Made by a program: the position numbers and the translations under genes
Source of the DNA: Parabacteroides sp. FAFU027
GTDB taxonomy: Bacteria > Bacteroidota > Bacteroidia > Bacteroidales > UBA7332
Direction: 5' to 3'
Assembly (NCBI RefSeq): GCF_022808675.1
Contig: NZ_JAKZKV010000002.1
Location: forward strand, 248,001 to 312,000
Length of the DNA stretch: 64,000 bases
The notes under the pieces: model-generated
The model's input: only the letters and a program-made list of their open reading frames with translations
Told to the model about the DNA's origin: nothing
The model's database searches: none
In this document: positions 18,491-27,633 of the stretch, piece after piece
Layout of the letters: each line of letters begins with the position of its first letter
How positions within the stretch are numbered: position 1 is the first letter of the stretch

Positions 18491-18556
18491 GGTGCAGCGC
18501 ACCCAAAATATTTGTAGAATAATTAATCGCAAGAAGACGTTAAGGTGCAGCGCACC
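18491..18556 (+). repeat. Paired GGTGCAGCGCACC palindromes in the activator leader
   Basis: The 13-base palindrome GGTGCAGCGCACC occurs twice (18491-18503 and 18544-18556), 53 bases apart, just before the activator start. The sequence following the first copy is CAAAATATTTGTAGAATAA. It could be a transcript structure or a small repeat insertion; no function is evident. Confidence 0.6.
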
Positions 18557-18577
18557 GATGATATAACAAAAAAAACT

Positions 18578-19936
18578 ATGAATCCCGGAAAAATCCTTGT
18601 TGTCGATGACAATAAAAGTGCGTTAAGCGCGCTCAATATGCTATTGCAATTCGAGTTCAAGACGGTAGTTACCCTCTCGTCGCCCAACCAGATTGTGGCG
18701 GAGATGCAGAAAACCGATTTCGACATCGTATTGCTCGACATGAATTTTAAGTCCGGGATAAATACCGGAAACGAAGGGATTTACTGGCTCGATAACATTA
18801 AAAAAGCTTATCCCGATGTAGAAGTAATTATGATTACAGCCTATGGTGAGGTAGAGCTGGCCGTAAAAGCGATTAAACACGGCGCAACCGATTTTATATT
18901 AAAACCTTGGGAAAACGAAAAGCTGCTGGCGACATTGCATTCGGCCATGCGCCTGCGCTCTTCGGGCAAAGAAATCGCAACATTGAAACAGCGCGAGCAG
19001 AGCCTTAAGAATGAATTGAATCCAGAACCGTGCGAACTCTTATGCTCCTCGCCGGTCATGCAACAAGTGTTGCGAACCATCGACAAGGTGGCCCGCACCG
19101 ACGCCAACGTGCTGATAACCGGAGAGAACGGCACCGGGAAAGAGGTGATTGCCCGGGAGATACATTTACGATCTAACCGCAGTAAAGAGCTGATGGTGAC
19201 GGTGGACATGGGAGCCGTTCACGAACACCTGTTCGAAAGCGAGCTCTTCGGCCATAAAAAAGGGGCTTTTACCGATGCCCGGGACGACCGCACCGGAAAA
19301 TTCGTATTGGCCAATCGCGGAACGCTTTTCCTCGATGAGATTGCAAACCTGCCCCTGCCTTCGCAGTCCAAACTGCTGGTCGCGCTGCAAAACCGGGCGA
19401 TTGTTCCACTTGGCGCCAATCAGCCTGTCCCAATAGACATTCGCCTGATTACGGCCACCAATGCCAATCTCGACGCTTTGGTCGAAAAACAGTTGTTTCG
19501 TCAGGATTTGCTTTACCGCATCAATACCATCCGCATCGAGGTGCCGCCCTTGCGCGAACGGGGTGACGACATCGAGCTGCTGGCCGGCTTCTTCCTCAAA
19601 CGGTTTGCGAAGAAATACCAAAAGCCAAACCTGCGGCTCAACCCGCAGATCATCCGAAAACTGATGAAGTACCCGTGGCCGGGAAACGTACGCGAACTCC
19701 AGCACACCATCGAAAAGGCGGTCATTCTTTGCGAAGGCGAAAATCTGTCTCCCGACGATTTCAACCTTCGCTGCCCGGTCGGCACCTCATCGGCTCCCCT
19801 TACGCTCGAAGCTTTGGAGCGGCAACTGATTGAAGCGGCCATGGATCGGCATAATGGAAATCTGTCGGCCGCAGCCTCCGAACTGGGCATTTCGCGTCAA
19901 ACGCTTTACAATAAAATAAGCCGCTATGGACATTAA
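18578..19936 (+). CDS. Sigma-54-dependent response regulator (NtrC type)
   Basis: 452 residues from the ATG at 18578 (MNPGKILVVDD, where the receiver begins); an upstream GTG at 18545 lies inside a palindrome and is less likely. Domains: receiver 1-125 with phosphoacceptor Asp54 (VLLDMNF) and KPWEN; AAA+ domain 150-375 with Walker A GENGTGKE, sigma-54 contact loop GAFTDA (229-234), Walker B GTLFLDEI and WPGNVREL; Fis-type helix-turn-helix at the C-terminus (AAASELGISRQTLYNKI). It should activate the divergent tolC operon through the TGTCAA-N5-TTGACA sites. Its 3' end overlaps the kinase gene by 11 bases, so the pair is translationally coupled. Confidence 0.92.
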   Translation: MNPGKILVVDDNKSALSALNMLLQFEFKTVVTLSSPNQIVAEMQKTDFDIVLLDMNFKSGINTGNEGIYWLDNIKKAYPDVEVIMITAYGEVELAVKAIKHGATDFILKPWENEKLLATLHSAMRLRSSGKEIATLKQREQSLKNELNPEPCELLCSSPVMQQVLRTIDKVARTDANVLITGENGTGKEVIAREIHLRSNRSKELMVTVDMGAVHEHLFESELFGHKKGAFTDARDDRTGKFVLANRGTLFLDEIANLPLPSQSKLLVALQNRAIVPLGANQPVPIDIRLITATNANLDALVEKQLFRQDLLYRINTIRIEVPPLRERGDDIELLAGFFLKRFAKKYQKPNLRLNPQIIRKLMKYPWPGNVRELQHTIEKAVILCEGENLSPDDFNLRCPVGTSSAPLTLEALERQLIEAAMDRHNGNLSAAASELGISRQTLYNKISRYGH

Positions 19937-21272
19937 AGCATTCAACCTCAATATCGTCCTGCGCATCACTTTTGTGGCTCTGCTCGCGGCAGGATTAATC
20001 CTTTCCGTTTTTTACAAGCAGGTTTTTGCTGCGGTTATCTGCGCGCTGCTTCTGCTGTGGACGGTTTTCAGCCTGGTTTATTATATAAATGGAGTAAACC
20101 GCAAATTGGCCTATTTCTTCGATGCCATCCGAAACGAAGACTCCACGCTGAAGTTTCCCGAAACCATCCGCAATAAAGCCATCAACGACCTGCACCGGAG
20201 CCTCAATCGCATCAACAGCTACATCGCCGGTATAAAGCTAAAAAACGAAGAGAACGAGCGCTTCCTCAACGAACTGATGCAAAGTTCGGCCACGGGGCTG
20301 ATGGCGATTGACGAGAAAGGCTATGTGGAACAGATTAATCAGGCGGCGCTGATGATCATCGGATTGCCACATCTGGTGCATATCGACCTGCTCCGTCAAA
20401 AAAACGAACCTCTGTTTAACGTTATCGTACAACTCTCTTCCGGAAAAACCCAAATCCTCAAACTCGCCGATAATAACGGGATCCGCCAGATTTCGATCAA
20501 AGCGGCGCAGTTGCGATTTGCCGAACGCCAATACCGCATATTTTCGATGACCGACATCCGCACAGAGCTGGAGGAAAACGAACTCGATACGTGGCAAAAA
20601 CTCATCAGCGTGCTCACCCACGAGATGATGAACTCGCTGGCTCCCATCACCTCACTGAGCAATACGCTCGGCCGTTTTTTTATCCGCGAAGGGAAAACGG
20701 TCACTCCCGAAGGGCTCACTTCGAAGGATATTGAACAAACCATACACGGACTCTCTGTGATTGAAGAACGCGGCAAAGGGCTGCTGCATTTTGTGGATAA
20801 TTACCGGAAACTGACCCGTATTCCACGTCCGGTTTTTACCCCGATAAATATTGATGGTTGGTTTCACCGTATGACCATGCTGATGAGGCCCCGGCTGGAA
20901 GATGGAAAGATTAACTTCAGCATTCAACGCGCCGAGCAGCTTGTCGATTTCCCCGGCGACGAGAAGCTTCTTTCGCAGGTACTTATAAACCTTTTCAACA
21001 ATGCAATAGATGCCCTCGGCGAAACGTCGGATCGTCGAATTGTATTACATACCACCATTAATCCGCAGGGTAAATTCTGCATTCACCTTACGGATAACGG
21101 CCCGGGCATCAGTCCCGACAATCTTGATAAGATTTTCGTACCCTTCTTCACCACAAAAGAAAACGGGTCGGGCATAGGGCTGAGCCTTTCGCGCCAGGTT
21201 ATGCATTTGCACGGCGGTTTCATTACTGCGCATTCTACTTCTGATAAAACTACCTTTACATTAACCTTTTGA
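19926..21272 (+). CDS. Sensor histidine kinase, NtrB-like partner of the sigma-54 regulator
   Basis: 448 residues. Two membrane helices (about 11-29 and 33-53) have almost no periplasmic loop, then a HAMP-like linker, a PAS-like domain (about 110-215), an H-box with His232 (LTHEMMNSLAP) and a HATPase domain with NLFNNAIDAL, DNGPGIS and GSGIGLSLSRQ. The missing sensory loop suggests it senses the membrane or cytoplasm (inference), as do many envelope-stress kinases. Confidence 0.9.
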   Translation: MDIKAFNLNIVLRITFVALLAAGLILSVFYKQVFAAVICALLLLWTVFSLVYYINGVNRKLAYFFDAIRNEDSTLKFPETIRNKAINDLHRSLNRINSYIAGIKLKNEENERFLNELMQSSATGLMAIDEKGYVEQINQAALMIIGLPHLVHIDLLRQKNEPLFNVIVQLSSGKTQILKLADNNGIRQISIKAAQLRFAERQYRIFSMTDIRTELEENELDTWQKLISVLTHEMMNSLAPITSLSNTLGRFFIREGKTVTPEGLTSKDIEQTIHGLSVIEERGKGLLHFVDNYRKLTRIPRPVFTPINIDGWFHRMTMLMRPRLEDGKINFSIQRAEQLVDFPGDEKLLSQVLINLFNNAIDALGETSDRRIVLHTTINPQGKFCIHLTDNGPGISPDNLDKIFVPFFTTKENGSGIGLSLSRQVMHLHGGFITAHSTSDKTTFTLTF

Positions 21273-21362
21273 AAGGATGTGTTATTTTCATGGAAGTAAG
21301 ACAACTGATTAAAAAAACGCCCAGAAGATGAATGAAATGTAAATATGATGAAAGTCCTACAG

Positions 21363-21420
21363 ATGGAATTATGTTTGACAAATTTAGGTTTCCATTGCTA
21401 CTGGCTTTTTACATCGAATT
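21363..21420 (+). pseudogene. IS1595-type transposase stub
   Basis: About 50 bases starting ATGTTTGACAAATTTAGG closely match the 5' part of the decayed IS1595 transposase at 56555 (peptide MFDK.RFPLL.AF). The rest of the element is absent. It lies across the 3' end of the NTF2-like remnant. Confidence 0.55.
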
Positions 21421-21850
21421 TGAATGATTTTCCAGTTGGCATCACCTTCAAGCCGGTAAACTTCAGTGCAGTTCCATTTATGTACGGATGTGCCAACAAA
21501 AGAATTGAGATTGTAGGTGAGAACAGCCATATCCTTTACAGATTGTACAAGAGGATTGAGCATTTCGTATTTATCGACATGTATTTTGCTACGAATACTT
21601 TCGTACAAGTTGGTTACTTTTTCGAGGCCATCAAGACGCTACTCAATAAACGGATCGAAATACACGATATCGTTTGCATAAATGCTCTGAGAGTATCGCC
21701 ATATACTCGGAGAAATTCATCCCGCTTTTCTCATCCATTGCCCCCTCATCAATTGTTCGGACACTCATTTCGCCACTTTTAAGCGGCGAAATAACGGTGA
21801 GCGCCGATTTGTTTGTAGAATAGGGAGTTGCTCTGTATAATAAATACAAT
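21390..21850 (-). pseudogene. NTF2/SnoaL-like protein remnant
   Basis: Minus-strand pieces reassemble into one NTF2-like (SnoaL/DUF4440-type) protein: an N-terminal part ending NFSEYMA, then YSQSIYANDIVYFDPFIE, an in-frame TAG, then RLDGLEKVTNLYESIRSK and a C-terminal AVLTYNLNSF...WNCTEVYRLEGDANWKIIQI. One frameshift (near 21690) and one nonsense codon break it, and the end runs into the IS1595 stub. The intact protein would have been a small alpha+beta barrel of unknown ligand. Confidence 0.65.
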
Positions 21851-22010
21851 CATCCACCAGTCTATCATCATATCGATAAAACCTTTTATATCGTCGGCAA
21901 ATCTTATCAGGTTGTATAGTTTTATTGTTCAACAGAAATAAATGATTGATATTTGCAATTGAAATAACATGTTGCTAATACCTTAGTTAAGTCAAATAGG
22001 GAGTGAATGT

Positions 22011-23036
22011 ATGAAACGTAAAGCAATTATCTATCTCCATCTTTTCACATGGCTTTTTGCGGCTTTTATCAATATAAACAACTTCAATCAACTGGCAAAG
22101 CCGGAAATGTTGTTGTCTTATGTAATCAGTTTGCTGTTTCTGTCCATAGGGTTTTACCTGTTCTATTTTTTTATTGTACCGGCATTTCTTCTGAAAAAGA
22201 AATTTACCGATTTTTTTATCCTGGCGGCATTGGCTGTACTTATCCTTCCTTTTTTCGGATATACGGCTTTGCTGCTTAACAAAGCCATATTTAATAGATC
22301 GTTCGAAAATTTCTACGACATCTATTCATTAAAGATGCATCTCAGTGGAACTGTCGCCATGATTTTTTCGGCTTCGTTCGGATCTTTTTTCAGGGTTATC
22401 ATCAATTGGTTTGATGCTTTAAACCATAAAGAAATGCTGGAAAAACAAAATCTGGAAAGTGAACTGGCCCTGCTCAAAAGCAAGGTCAATCCTCACTTTC
22501 TGTTCAATACCATCAATAATATCGATGTGCTGATTTATCAGGATCCTGACAAAGCCTCCAATGCGCTCCTTAAATTGTCCGAGATTATGCGCTATATGTC
22601 TTATGAAACGGTATCGGAATATATTGATCTTTCTAAGGAGATCGGCTATATAGAAAATCTGGTCGAACTTTACCGGCTAAGGATAAAGGATCCGCAACTG
22701 ATAAAGCTTGATATGCAGGGTGACACTTCAAACCTGAAAATAGCACCTGCTATCTTTATTCCATTTATCGAAAATGCCTTTAAATATTCCACCTTTCAGG
22801 GGCCAAATTCCGGTTTCACCATTCGTTTTAAGACAATAGGGAATTGGGTACATTTCGTCATCACCAACTATTTCGAAGAAAAAACGGTCGTGCAAAAATC
22901 CCAACAAGGAGGTACTGGTATCATGAATGTAAAGCGACGCCTTGCTATCATCTACCCAGACAGGCATTTGCTGAAAATCACTGAATCACAAGGCCAATTT
23001 ATGGTTGAACTCAATATCGATACCCATGCCAATTAA
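22011..23036 (+). CDS. LytS/YehU-type sensor histidine kinase
   Basis: 341 residues. Four membrane helices lie in the first 135 residues, then a helical linker and the His_kinase domain (PF06580 type) with His162 in NPHFLFNTINNID. The ATP-binding lid is atypical, as usual for the family (PAIFIPFIENAFKYS, GGTGIMNVKRRL). It reads straight into the LytTR regulator (11-base overlap), forming a two-gene unit. The signal is unknown; homologues sense small metabolites or envelope state. Confidence 0.88.
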   Translation: MKRKAIIYLHLFTWLFAAFININNFNQLAKPEMLLSYVISLLFLSIGFYLFYFFIVPAFLLKKKFTDFFILAALAVLILPFFGYTALLLNKAIFNRSFENFYDIYSLKMHLSGTVAMIFSASFGSFFRVIINWFDALNHKEMLEKQNLESELALLKSKVNPHFLFNTINNIDVLIYQDPDKASNALLKLSEIMRYMSYETVSEYIDLSKEIGYIENLVELYRLRIKDPQLIKLDMQGDTSNLKIAPAIFIPFIENAFKYSTFQGPNSGFTIRFKTIGNWVHFVITNYFEEKTVVQKSQQGGTGIMNVKRRLAIIYPDRHLLKITESQGQFMVELNIDTHAN

Positions 23037-23748
23037 ATGTATTGCCATTGACGACGAACCCCTTGCTCTTGCCAAAGTAAGGATGTTTGTGGAAAAAACC
23101 CCAGGTTTGCAATTGTTGCAAACGTTTGACAATGCGTTGGATGCTATGTTTTTCATTAAACAAAATGTCGTGGATTTAATATTCCTCGACATTCAGATGG
23201 AACAGCTTACCGGCATCCAGTTCCTCGAAGCCATTAACCTTGAAGCTCAGGTTATCATTACTTCTGCTTACGAAGAATTTGCGTTGAAAGGATTCGATCT
23301 TAATGTGACTGACTACCTGCTTAAGCCCTATTCGTTCGAACGTTTTGTTCAGGCTGTTGATAAAGTGCTGGGAAAATCCCGCTCAAAAGTGGCCGAACCT
23401 GTATCGACTTCTCAGGAGTGTATCTTTATCAAAACAGAGTATCGGCTGGAACGGGTTGATCTGAGTGATATTATCTATATTGAAGGGATGAAAGATTACC
23501 TGCAGATCGTAACAGATTCGCGTAAAATCATGACTTTGCAAAGCTTTAAAAATATGGAAGAAATGCTTCCATCGTCGAGATTTCAACGCATACACAAGTC
23601 TTTTCTGATAGCCATCAATAAAATTGAAAGTATTGAGCATAACCGGGTGAAAATTAACAACCGGCTACTTCCCATAAGCCAGACCTATAGAAGCTCATTT
23701 CTCAAAACCATTGAGAATAAATTACCGCCAAAGTATAATCCGGAATAA
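23026..23748 (+). CDS. LytTR-family response regulator
   Basis: 240 residues from the ATG at 23026 (MPIKCIAIDDEP), chosen because the receiver starts there; it overlaps the kinase stop, favouring coupling. The receiver carries Asp55 (LIFLDIQM), Ser/Thr in ITSAYEE and LKPYSFERF. A LytTR DNA-binding domain spans about 130-235 (DIIYIEGMKDYLQIV, FQRIHKSFLIAINKI). No direct-repeat target could be assigned in the window, so its regulon is unknown. Confidence 0.9.
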   Translation: MPIKCIAIDDEPLALAKVRMFVEKTPGLQLLQTFDNALDAMFFIKQNVVDLIFLDIQMEQLTGIQFLEAINLEAQVIITSAYEEFALKGFDLNVTDYLLKPYSFERFVQAVDKVLGKSRSKVAEPVSTSQECIFIKTEYRLERVDLSDIIYIEGMKDYLQIVTDSRKIMTLQSFKNMEEMLPSSRFQRIHKSFLIAINKIESIEHNRVKINNRLLPISQTYRSSFLKTIENKLPPKYNPE

Positions 23749-23883
23749 TTTGTAGAAAAGCCTGATTTATTATAACTGATAACTCCTAAAGATTACCCGG
23801 GAACACTTGGGCGGGTATTTCATTGTCCATATCCAGGATTGTTTCATTCTGAAAAATATAATCACCCCCTTAAATCTTAAATT

Positions 23884-25362
23884 ATGAACACAAAAAACAT
23901 CTTCGTTCGCTCTGGTGACTATCTGGCACTGGGATTAATGTTCTTGGCTTCGGTAATACTGAGAGGATTATCGAATTTTAGCTCTGAACTTCCTTGCGGC
24001 ATTGATGGTATGTATTACCCCTTGCAGGTTCGTCACTTTATGGAAACAGGCGCTCTGGGATTTCAGGATATGCCCCTGACTTTTTGGATTGAAGCCCTGG
24101 CTGCTAAGATTATTTTGATTTGCACAACTCTCTCTGCTGACGAATCAGTTATTTTGGCATGCAAACTGACCAATGTTATTTTACCCTCTTTAATTGTTGT
24201 CCCAGTATTTTATCTTATTCGGTCATTAATTGAAAATCGGAGCTTTAGCTTCTTCATTCTTGTGCTTCTGGCTTTCTCGGTTTTAAACCCTACTATACTT
24301 GTATTGTTGGGGGTTGATTTCCACAAAAACGCATTTGGAATATTATTTCTGTACTCCACCCTTTATTTTTTTCGAAGCTATCTGATAAACAGCAAAGTTT
24401 ATTTCCTGATGCTTTCTGCTCTTTTTGCACTAATGACAGTTCTCACCCACTTCGGATGTTTTTCAGCTTTACTCATATTCTTCATTCTGCTCATAATGGT
24501 TTTTGCTATCGACTATATGAGGAATTTAACGAAAACAGGCAGAATTCAGAGAGAAAGCAGAACAGTCCTATGGGTAACAGGACTTATTGTTGTTGCCCTT
24601 CCTTTGCTTGTATTCTACTTTGACACTCAACGTTTCGAGCACATGAGCAATGTGTTGGGAAATTTCCTCTTGTCGCTGAAGAATTCCGTACTTGTTGTTT
24701 TAGTGAAAGGCGAACCCTTTTTAAGCGGACCCCGGTTGGCATTTTTTGTTATTCTAAATATTCTGAGTATTTTGTCAGTTGTTGTCTATTTTAGGATACG
24801 GAAATGTCTTACCAAAAACGAACGAAAAATCCTATTGGTTATCGTTCTTTGGTACATATGTTTAACAAGCCCTCTGCTTCCTCGTGATATTTATGAGCGA
24901 TTATTGTTTATTGCGTTAGTCCCCTTGTCTATCATTCTTATATATGCGCTTTATCATCTCCCCCGTAAGACCGCTATGACTACTGCTGTTGTTTTTTCAT
25001 TGTTTATCCTGCTCACAGTGGCTACCTTGCCCAAACGTTATCCCGTTTTATCCGTGCAACAGCTAAACGAGCTGTCCGATCTCAGCAGATTTATAAAACA
25101 CCCGGCAAAAACCATTATCATCACCCAACATGGACTGGAGTGGTGGACTGCCTGGACATTACGAACAAAAGTAGGACTACCCTCCGGACTTAAACAAACG
25201 GAAATACCCAACTATGCCGATGTGTTTTTTCTGATTCCCTCAAAAGAACAAGATATTTCTATCCCCAAATCATCAAGCCTAATCTCGAATGGTCAGTATT
25301 TCAGCTTGTACAAAATCAGTCAAAGCATACCGAAAGAAGAAGAGCAGCTTGTTTCAAATTAA
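23884..25362 (+). CDS. Polytopic membrane protein, GT-C-like
   Basis: 492 residues with roughly ten to twelve hydrophobic helices. The first extracytoplasmic loop reads GIDGMYYPLQVRHFMETG, resembling the Asp-containing loop of GT-C glycosyltransferases (PMT/ArnT/STT3 folds), and the chain ends in a soluble tail. Transfer of a sugar from a lipid-linked donor is therefore plausible but not proven. It follows the LytTR gene by 135 bases; no stem-loop separates them, so regulation together is possible. Confidence 0.6.
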   Translation: MNTKNIFVRSGDYLALGLMFLASVILRGLSNFSSELPCGIDGMYYPLQVRHFMETGALGFQDMPLTFWIEALAAKIILICTTLSADESVILACKLTNVILPSLIVVPVFYLIRSLIENRSFSFFILVLLAFSVLNPTILVLLGVDFHKNAFGILFLYSTLYFFRSYLINSKVYFLMLSALFALMTVLTHFGCFSALLIFFILLIMVFAIDYMRNLTKTGRIQRESRTVLWVTGLIVVALPLLVFYFDTQRFEHMSNVLGNFLLSLKNSVLVVLVKGEPFLSGPRLAFFVILNILSILSVVVYFRIRKCLTKNERKILLVIVLWYICLTSPLLPRDIYERLLFIALVPLSIILIYALYHLPRKTAMTTAVVFSLFILLTVATLPKRYPVLSVQQLNELSDLSRFIKHPAKTIIITQHGLEWWTAWTLRTKVGLPSGLKQTEIPNYADVFFLIPSKEQDISIPKSSSLISNGQYFSLYKISQSIPKEEEQLVSN

Positions 25363-25411
25363 TCCTGCACACATTTACTAATTCAGGGCTTTATATACAG
25401 ACGATTTTACT

Positions 25412-25685
25412 CCCGTCCCTCCGGATATACCGTAGAAAGTTGCGGAACCGTCAGGGCGGAAACAGCGTTCAGCATAGCTAATTGTATTCCGGCCCCTTAG
25501 TTACTAAAAGGATTTATAATCCGACAACCAACTTATTCCGCTATAAAAATAAGCATTTTAGCAACGCATCAAATGTTCTGTCTATTTGTTTTCGGAATGC
25601 AATTCCTTATAGCACAGGAAAGGCGGAATGCAATTCCGCCTTAACCATACATCACTATTCTACGGTTTCATATCCGGTGCGACAG
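25412..25685. repeat. Non-autonomous RAYT-related palindromic element, copy R2
   Basis: The left end is CCCGTCCCTCCGGATAT, then ACCGTAGAAAGTTGCGG; the first hairpin is split by about 20 inserted bases (GGGCGGA ... TATTCCGGCCCC). The body aligns with 5732-5989. The right hairpin is GGCGGAAT-GCA-ATTCCGCC (25622-25640), followed by the inverted terminus ACGGTTTCATATCCGG. Confidence 0.8.
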
Positions 25686-25912
25686 GAGCCATAACCTCTT
25701 TCTAAAAATGAATTCTTAAAAGAAATGCTATCAGCATTACGTTGGATATGATGAGCTTCTATTAATTCTAGCTGATGTTCAATATTATCAAGAACATCAG
25801 CTATTTTCATACTATCTACTGTAATATTCTCAACGAACTCAAACCTAACTGACATATCACCCAATACAAAGTGAAAGAGTTTTAAATTTGATACAAACCC
25901 CTGATTCTTCAT
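25655..25912 (-). pseudogene. Hypothetical fragment truncated by palindromic element R2
   Basis: An 85-codon frame; residues 1 to about 75 (from MKNQGFVSNLKLFHFV to ISFKNSFLERG) are ordinary-looking coding sequence, but the last codons and the stop come from element R2. It looks like the surviving 5' part of a gene cut by the insertion. Family not recognised. Confidence 0.35.
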
Positions 25913-26105
25913 TAGTTTACATTTTAAAGTTCGTCAAACAGAATTCCCAATTTGTCTTCTACAACAGAGCAAAAGATTAACAGCCAATAAAGCACCTAAT
26001 TTATATAAAAACGCCAACATATAGAGTAACAATCTAAACTATAAGCCATTAAACAAAAACGGTTGATTCAGACAATCTACAGCTATCTTTCATTTTCTTA
26101 TAAAT

Positions 26106-26387
26106 CTACCAATCAATCGTAAAAATCATAACAGCAAAAGAGAAATACAGTATCAAGGTTATTACAGTCAACGCAAAATATATCTTAAGTATATTTCGTT
26201 CTTTATCTGTGATAGACTTGCTATACTTAAAGGTCTTATATATATAATACATATCCTTGAAACCCGCGAGATTTTCGTATTTATCTGCAGAGTTTCTCTT
26301 CATGATGTCTAGGATCTTATTGCGCATTGTAACTAAGTACACATTAAACACGAACATCATCGAGAAAACAATCATTATTATCAACAT
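26106..26387 (-). CDS. Small membrane protein, possible orphan immunity protein
   Basis: 93 residues with a hydrophobic N-terminal helix (MLIIMIVFSMMFVFNVYLV), a charged middle (NKILDIMKRNSADKYENL) and a second helix near the C-terminus (YFALTVITLILYFSFAVMIF). No family recognised. It starts 21 bases after the stop of a truncated frame on the same strand, an arrangement like toxin tip then immunity gene. That reading is inference. It is strongly AT-rich compared with core genes in the window. Confidence 0.45.
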   Translation of the reverse strand: MLIIMIVFSMMFVFNVYLVTMRNKILDIMKRNSADKYENLAGFKDMYYIYKTFKYSKSITDKERNILKIYFALTVITLILYFSFAVMIFTIDW

Positions 26388-26408
26388 AATTTCAAACTAA
26401 ATACAGGG

Positions 26409-26598
26409 TCAATGTCCATAAGTTGAAAAATAAATAAATTTATCATTGAATTCAGGGAGAGGGGCGGTAATTGTGAATATATGAGGTATGAAAAAGCCCG
26501 CGCCTACACCAAGGTTTAGACCGATGCCATTCGTTTCTTTTGATGAAAAAAAGCCGCCACTACTGAGCAATCCTTTAAATATTGGAAGAGTAATACCT
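26409..26598 (-). pseudogene. Truncated protein tail next to the RAYT element
   Basis: An open minus-strand frame whose 5' part is supplied by the palindromic end of the RAYT element. The native part reads PIFKGLLSSGG, GIGLNLGVGAGFFIP and ends FNDKFIYFSTYGH. It lacks a start and looks like the C-terminal tip of a larger protein cut at 26598. Gly-rich hydrophobic stretches would suit a toxin tip, but the family is not recognised. Confidence 0.35.
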
Positions 26599-27345
26599 TG
26601 TCCCTCCGGATATACCGTATAAAATTGCGGAACCGTCGGTGGGATTTGCAATCCCACCTCTTAAATACTATCAGGATTTGTTATCCGACAATCAACTAAA
26701 CCACCATCACTTTCAGCAATCCCGGACTTCCCGCATAATCAATCGCCGAGCTATACCGGTAATCTTCGGGGCGATTAACCAGTTCAGCCGTAACGGGATT
26801 ATTGTGGATATAATTCAGCTTCTGATCAAAGTAATCTACCAGAAATATCTCCTGATGATCATTCCCTTCCTGCCAGAATCGATAGTTCTTGATCTTCTTA
26901 TCGTTACGACCGGAATATTCGAAGCGATTAAGCATCCACTCACGACGACTTTCCTGCGAATCCGTCTGCAAGGTACGAAGAATCTCCTTACTCGTAAACT
27001 TCTTGAAATCCCGCATAATATCCGATACCTTGTCATCGCCTTCCGAGCCTACAATCATGTGCAAATGATTCGACATCAACACCCATGCATAAATGATCAA
27101 TCCCTTTTCAGTCTGGCAATATCGTAATGAATCCATGATGATATGCTTGTATCTTGGTCTGGTGAATATATCTACCCAGTCCACTACCGTGTCGGTAGTA
27201 AACCAGACTTCTCCGGTGATTCTGTTGGCTATGTTCATTGGTATTTCTTTTTCAGATTATAAATCTTCATAGTATAAAGAAGGTGGGATTGCAAATCCCA
27301 CCAACGGTTCCGCAACTTTCTGCGGCTTCATATCCGGTGGGACGG
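26599..27345 (-). mobile_element. RAYT/REP element (transposase bracketed by inverted palindromic ends)
   Basis: About 747 bases. The left end (26599-26658) reads TCCCTCCGGATATACCG, AATTGCGGAACCGT, then a hairpin with stem GGTGGGATT and loop TGC (26638-26658). The right end (27282-27345) is the same set in inverted orientation, with hairpin 27282-27302 and terminal ATATCCGGTGGGACGGG. Inside is one transposase gene. Each end also has a smaller stem CCGCA/TGCGG, or CCGTA/TGCGG with a wobble pair. This layout matches REP-associated tyrosine transposons. Confidence 0.8.
26696..27238 (-). CDS. REP-associated tyrosine transposase (RAYT, Y1/HUH family)
   Basis: 180 residues. The HUH metal motif is HLH in MSNHLHMIVG; the usual MRDFKKFTSKEI helix follows. 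The candidate catalytic Tyr is in LNYIHNNPV, and the family tail PEDYRYSSA follows it. RAYTs are single-copy, domesticated relatives of IS200/IS605 transposases that nick and join single-stranded REP hairpins. Stop and start lie only 37 and 43 bases from the flanking palindromes. All motifs are intact, so the enzyme may be active. Confidence 0.88.
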   Translation of the reverse strand: MNIANRITGEVWFTTDTVVDWVDIFTRPRYKHIIMDSLRYCQTEKGLIIYAWVLMSNHLHMIVGSEGDDKVSDIMRDFKKFTSKEILRTLQTDSQESRREWMLNRFEYSGRNDKKIKNYRFWQEGNDHQEIFLVDYFDQKLNYIHNNPVTAELVNRPEDYRYSSAIDYAGSPGLLKVMVV

Positions 27346-27554
27346 GTGCTATACGCAATCCAATGCTCGCTCACCCTCGCTTGACAGCCTTGTATCAAAT
27401 TTCTGTGCGTCAGTACGCTAACTTTGCTGATGGCTTCTTTCAGATTCGTCCTCACGGATGACACCCTTGCCATTCGCTAACACTTCCTTTCAACGCGGCA
27501 TGTACAGGGACTTGCACCCTGCAAGTAGAAGAACCATGCCCGACATACTTACTG

Positions 27555-27622
27555 GAAAGGCGGATCACAGGTCCGCCTTGACCAACATCACCTTTCTACG
27601 GCTTCATATCCGGCGGGACGGG
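27555..27622. repeat. Right-half copy of the RAYT-related palindromic element
   Basis: GGAAAGGCGGA ... TCCGCCTTGACCA followed by TCTACGGCTTCATATCCGG and GGGACGGGGG matches the right halves of the elements at 5732 and 25412. The left half is missing. Confidence 0.7.
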
Positions 27623-27633
27623 GGCGATACTTT

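Larger units (their letters stand above)
21273..22010. other. Intergenic region with two gene remnants
   Basis: 738 bases between two signalling operons. It holds an IS1595 transposase stub and a broken NTF2-like gene (listed separately). I see no promoter that can be assigned with confidence for the LytS-type gene. Confidence 0.5.

Noticed and set aside
18491-18556. GGTGCAGCGCACC pair as regulator-binding sites
   Set aside because: They lie inside the activator leader, are not related to the TGTCAA dyads and resemble a common dispersed palindrome, so they are recorded only as repeats.
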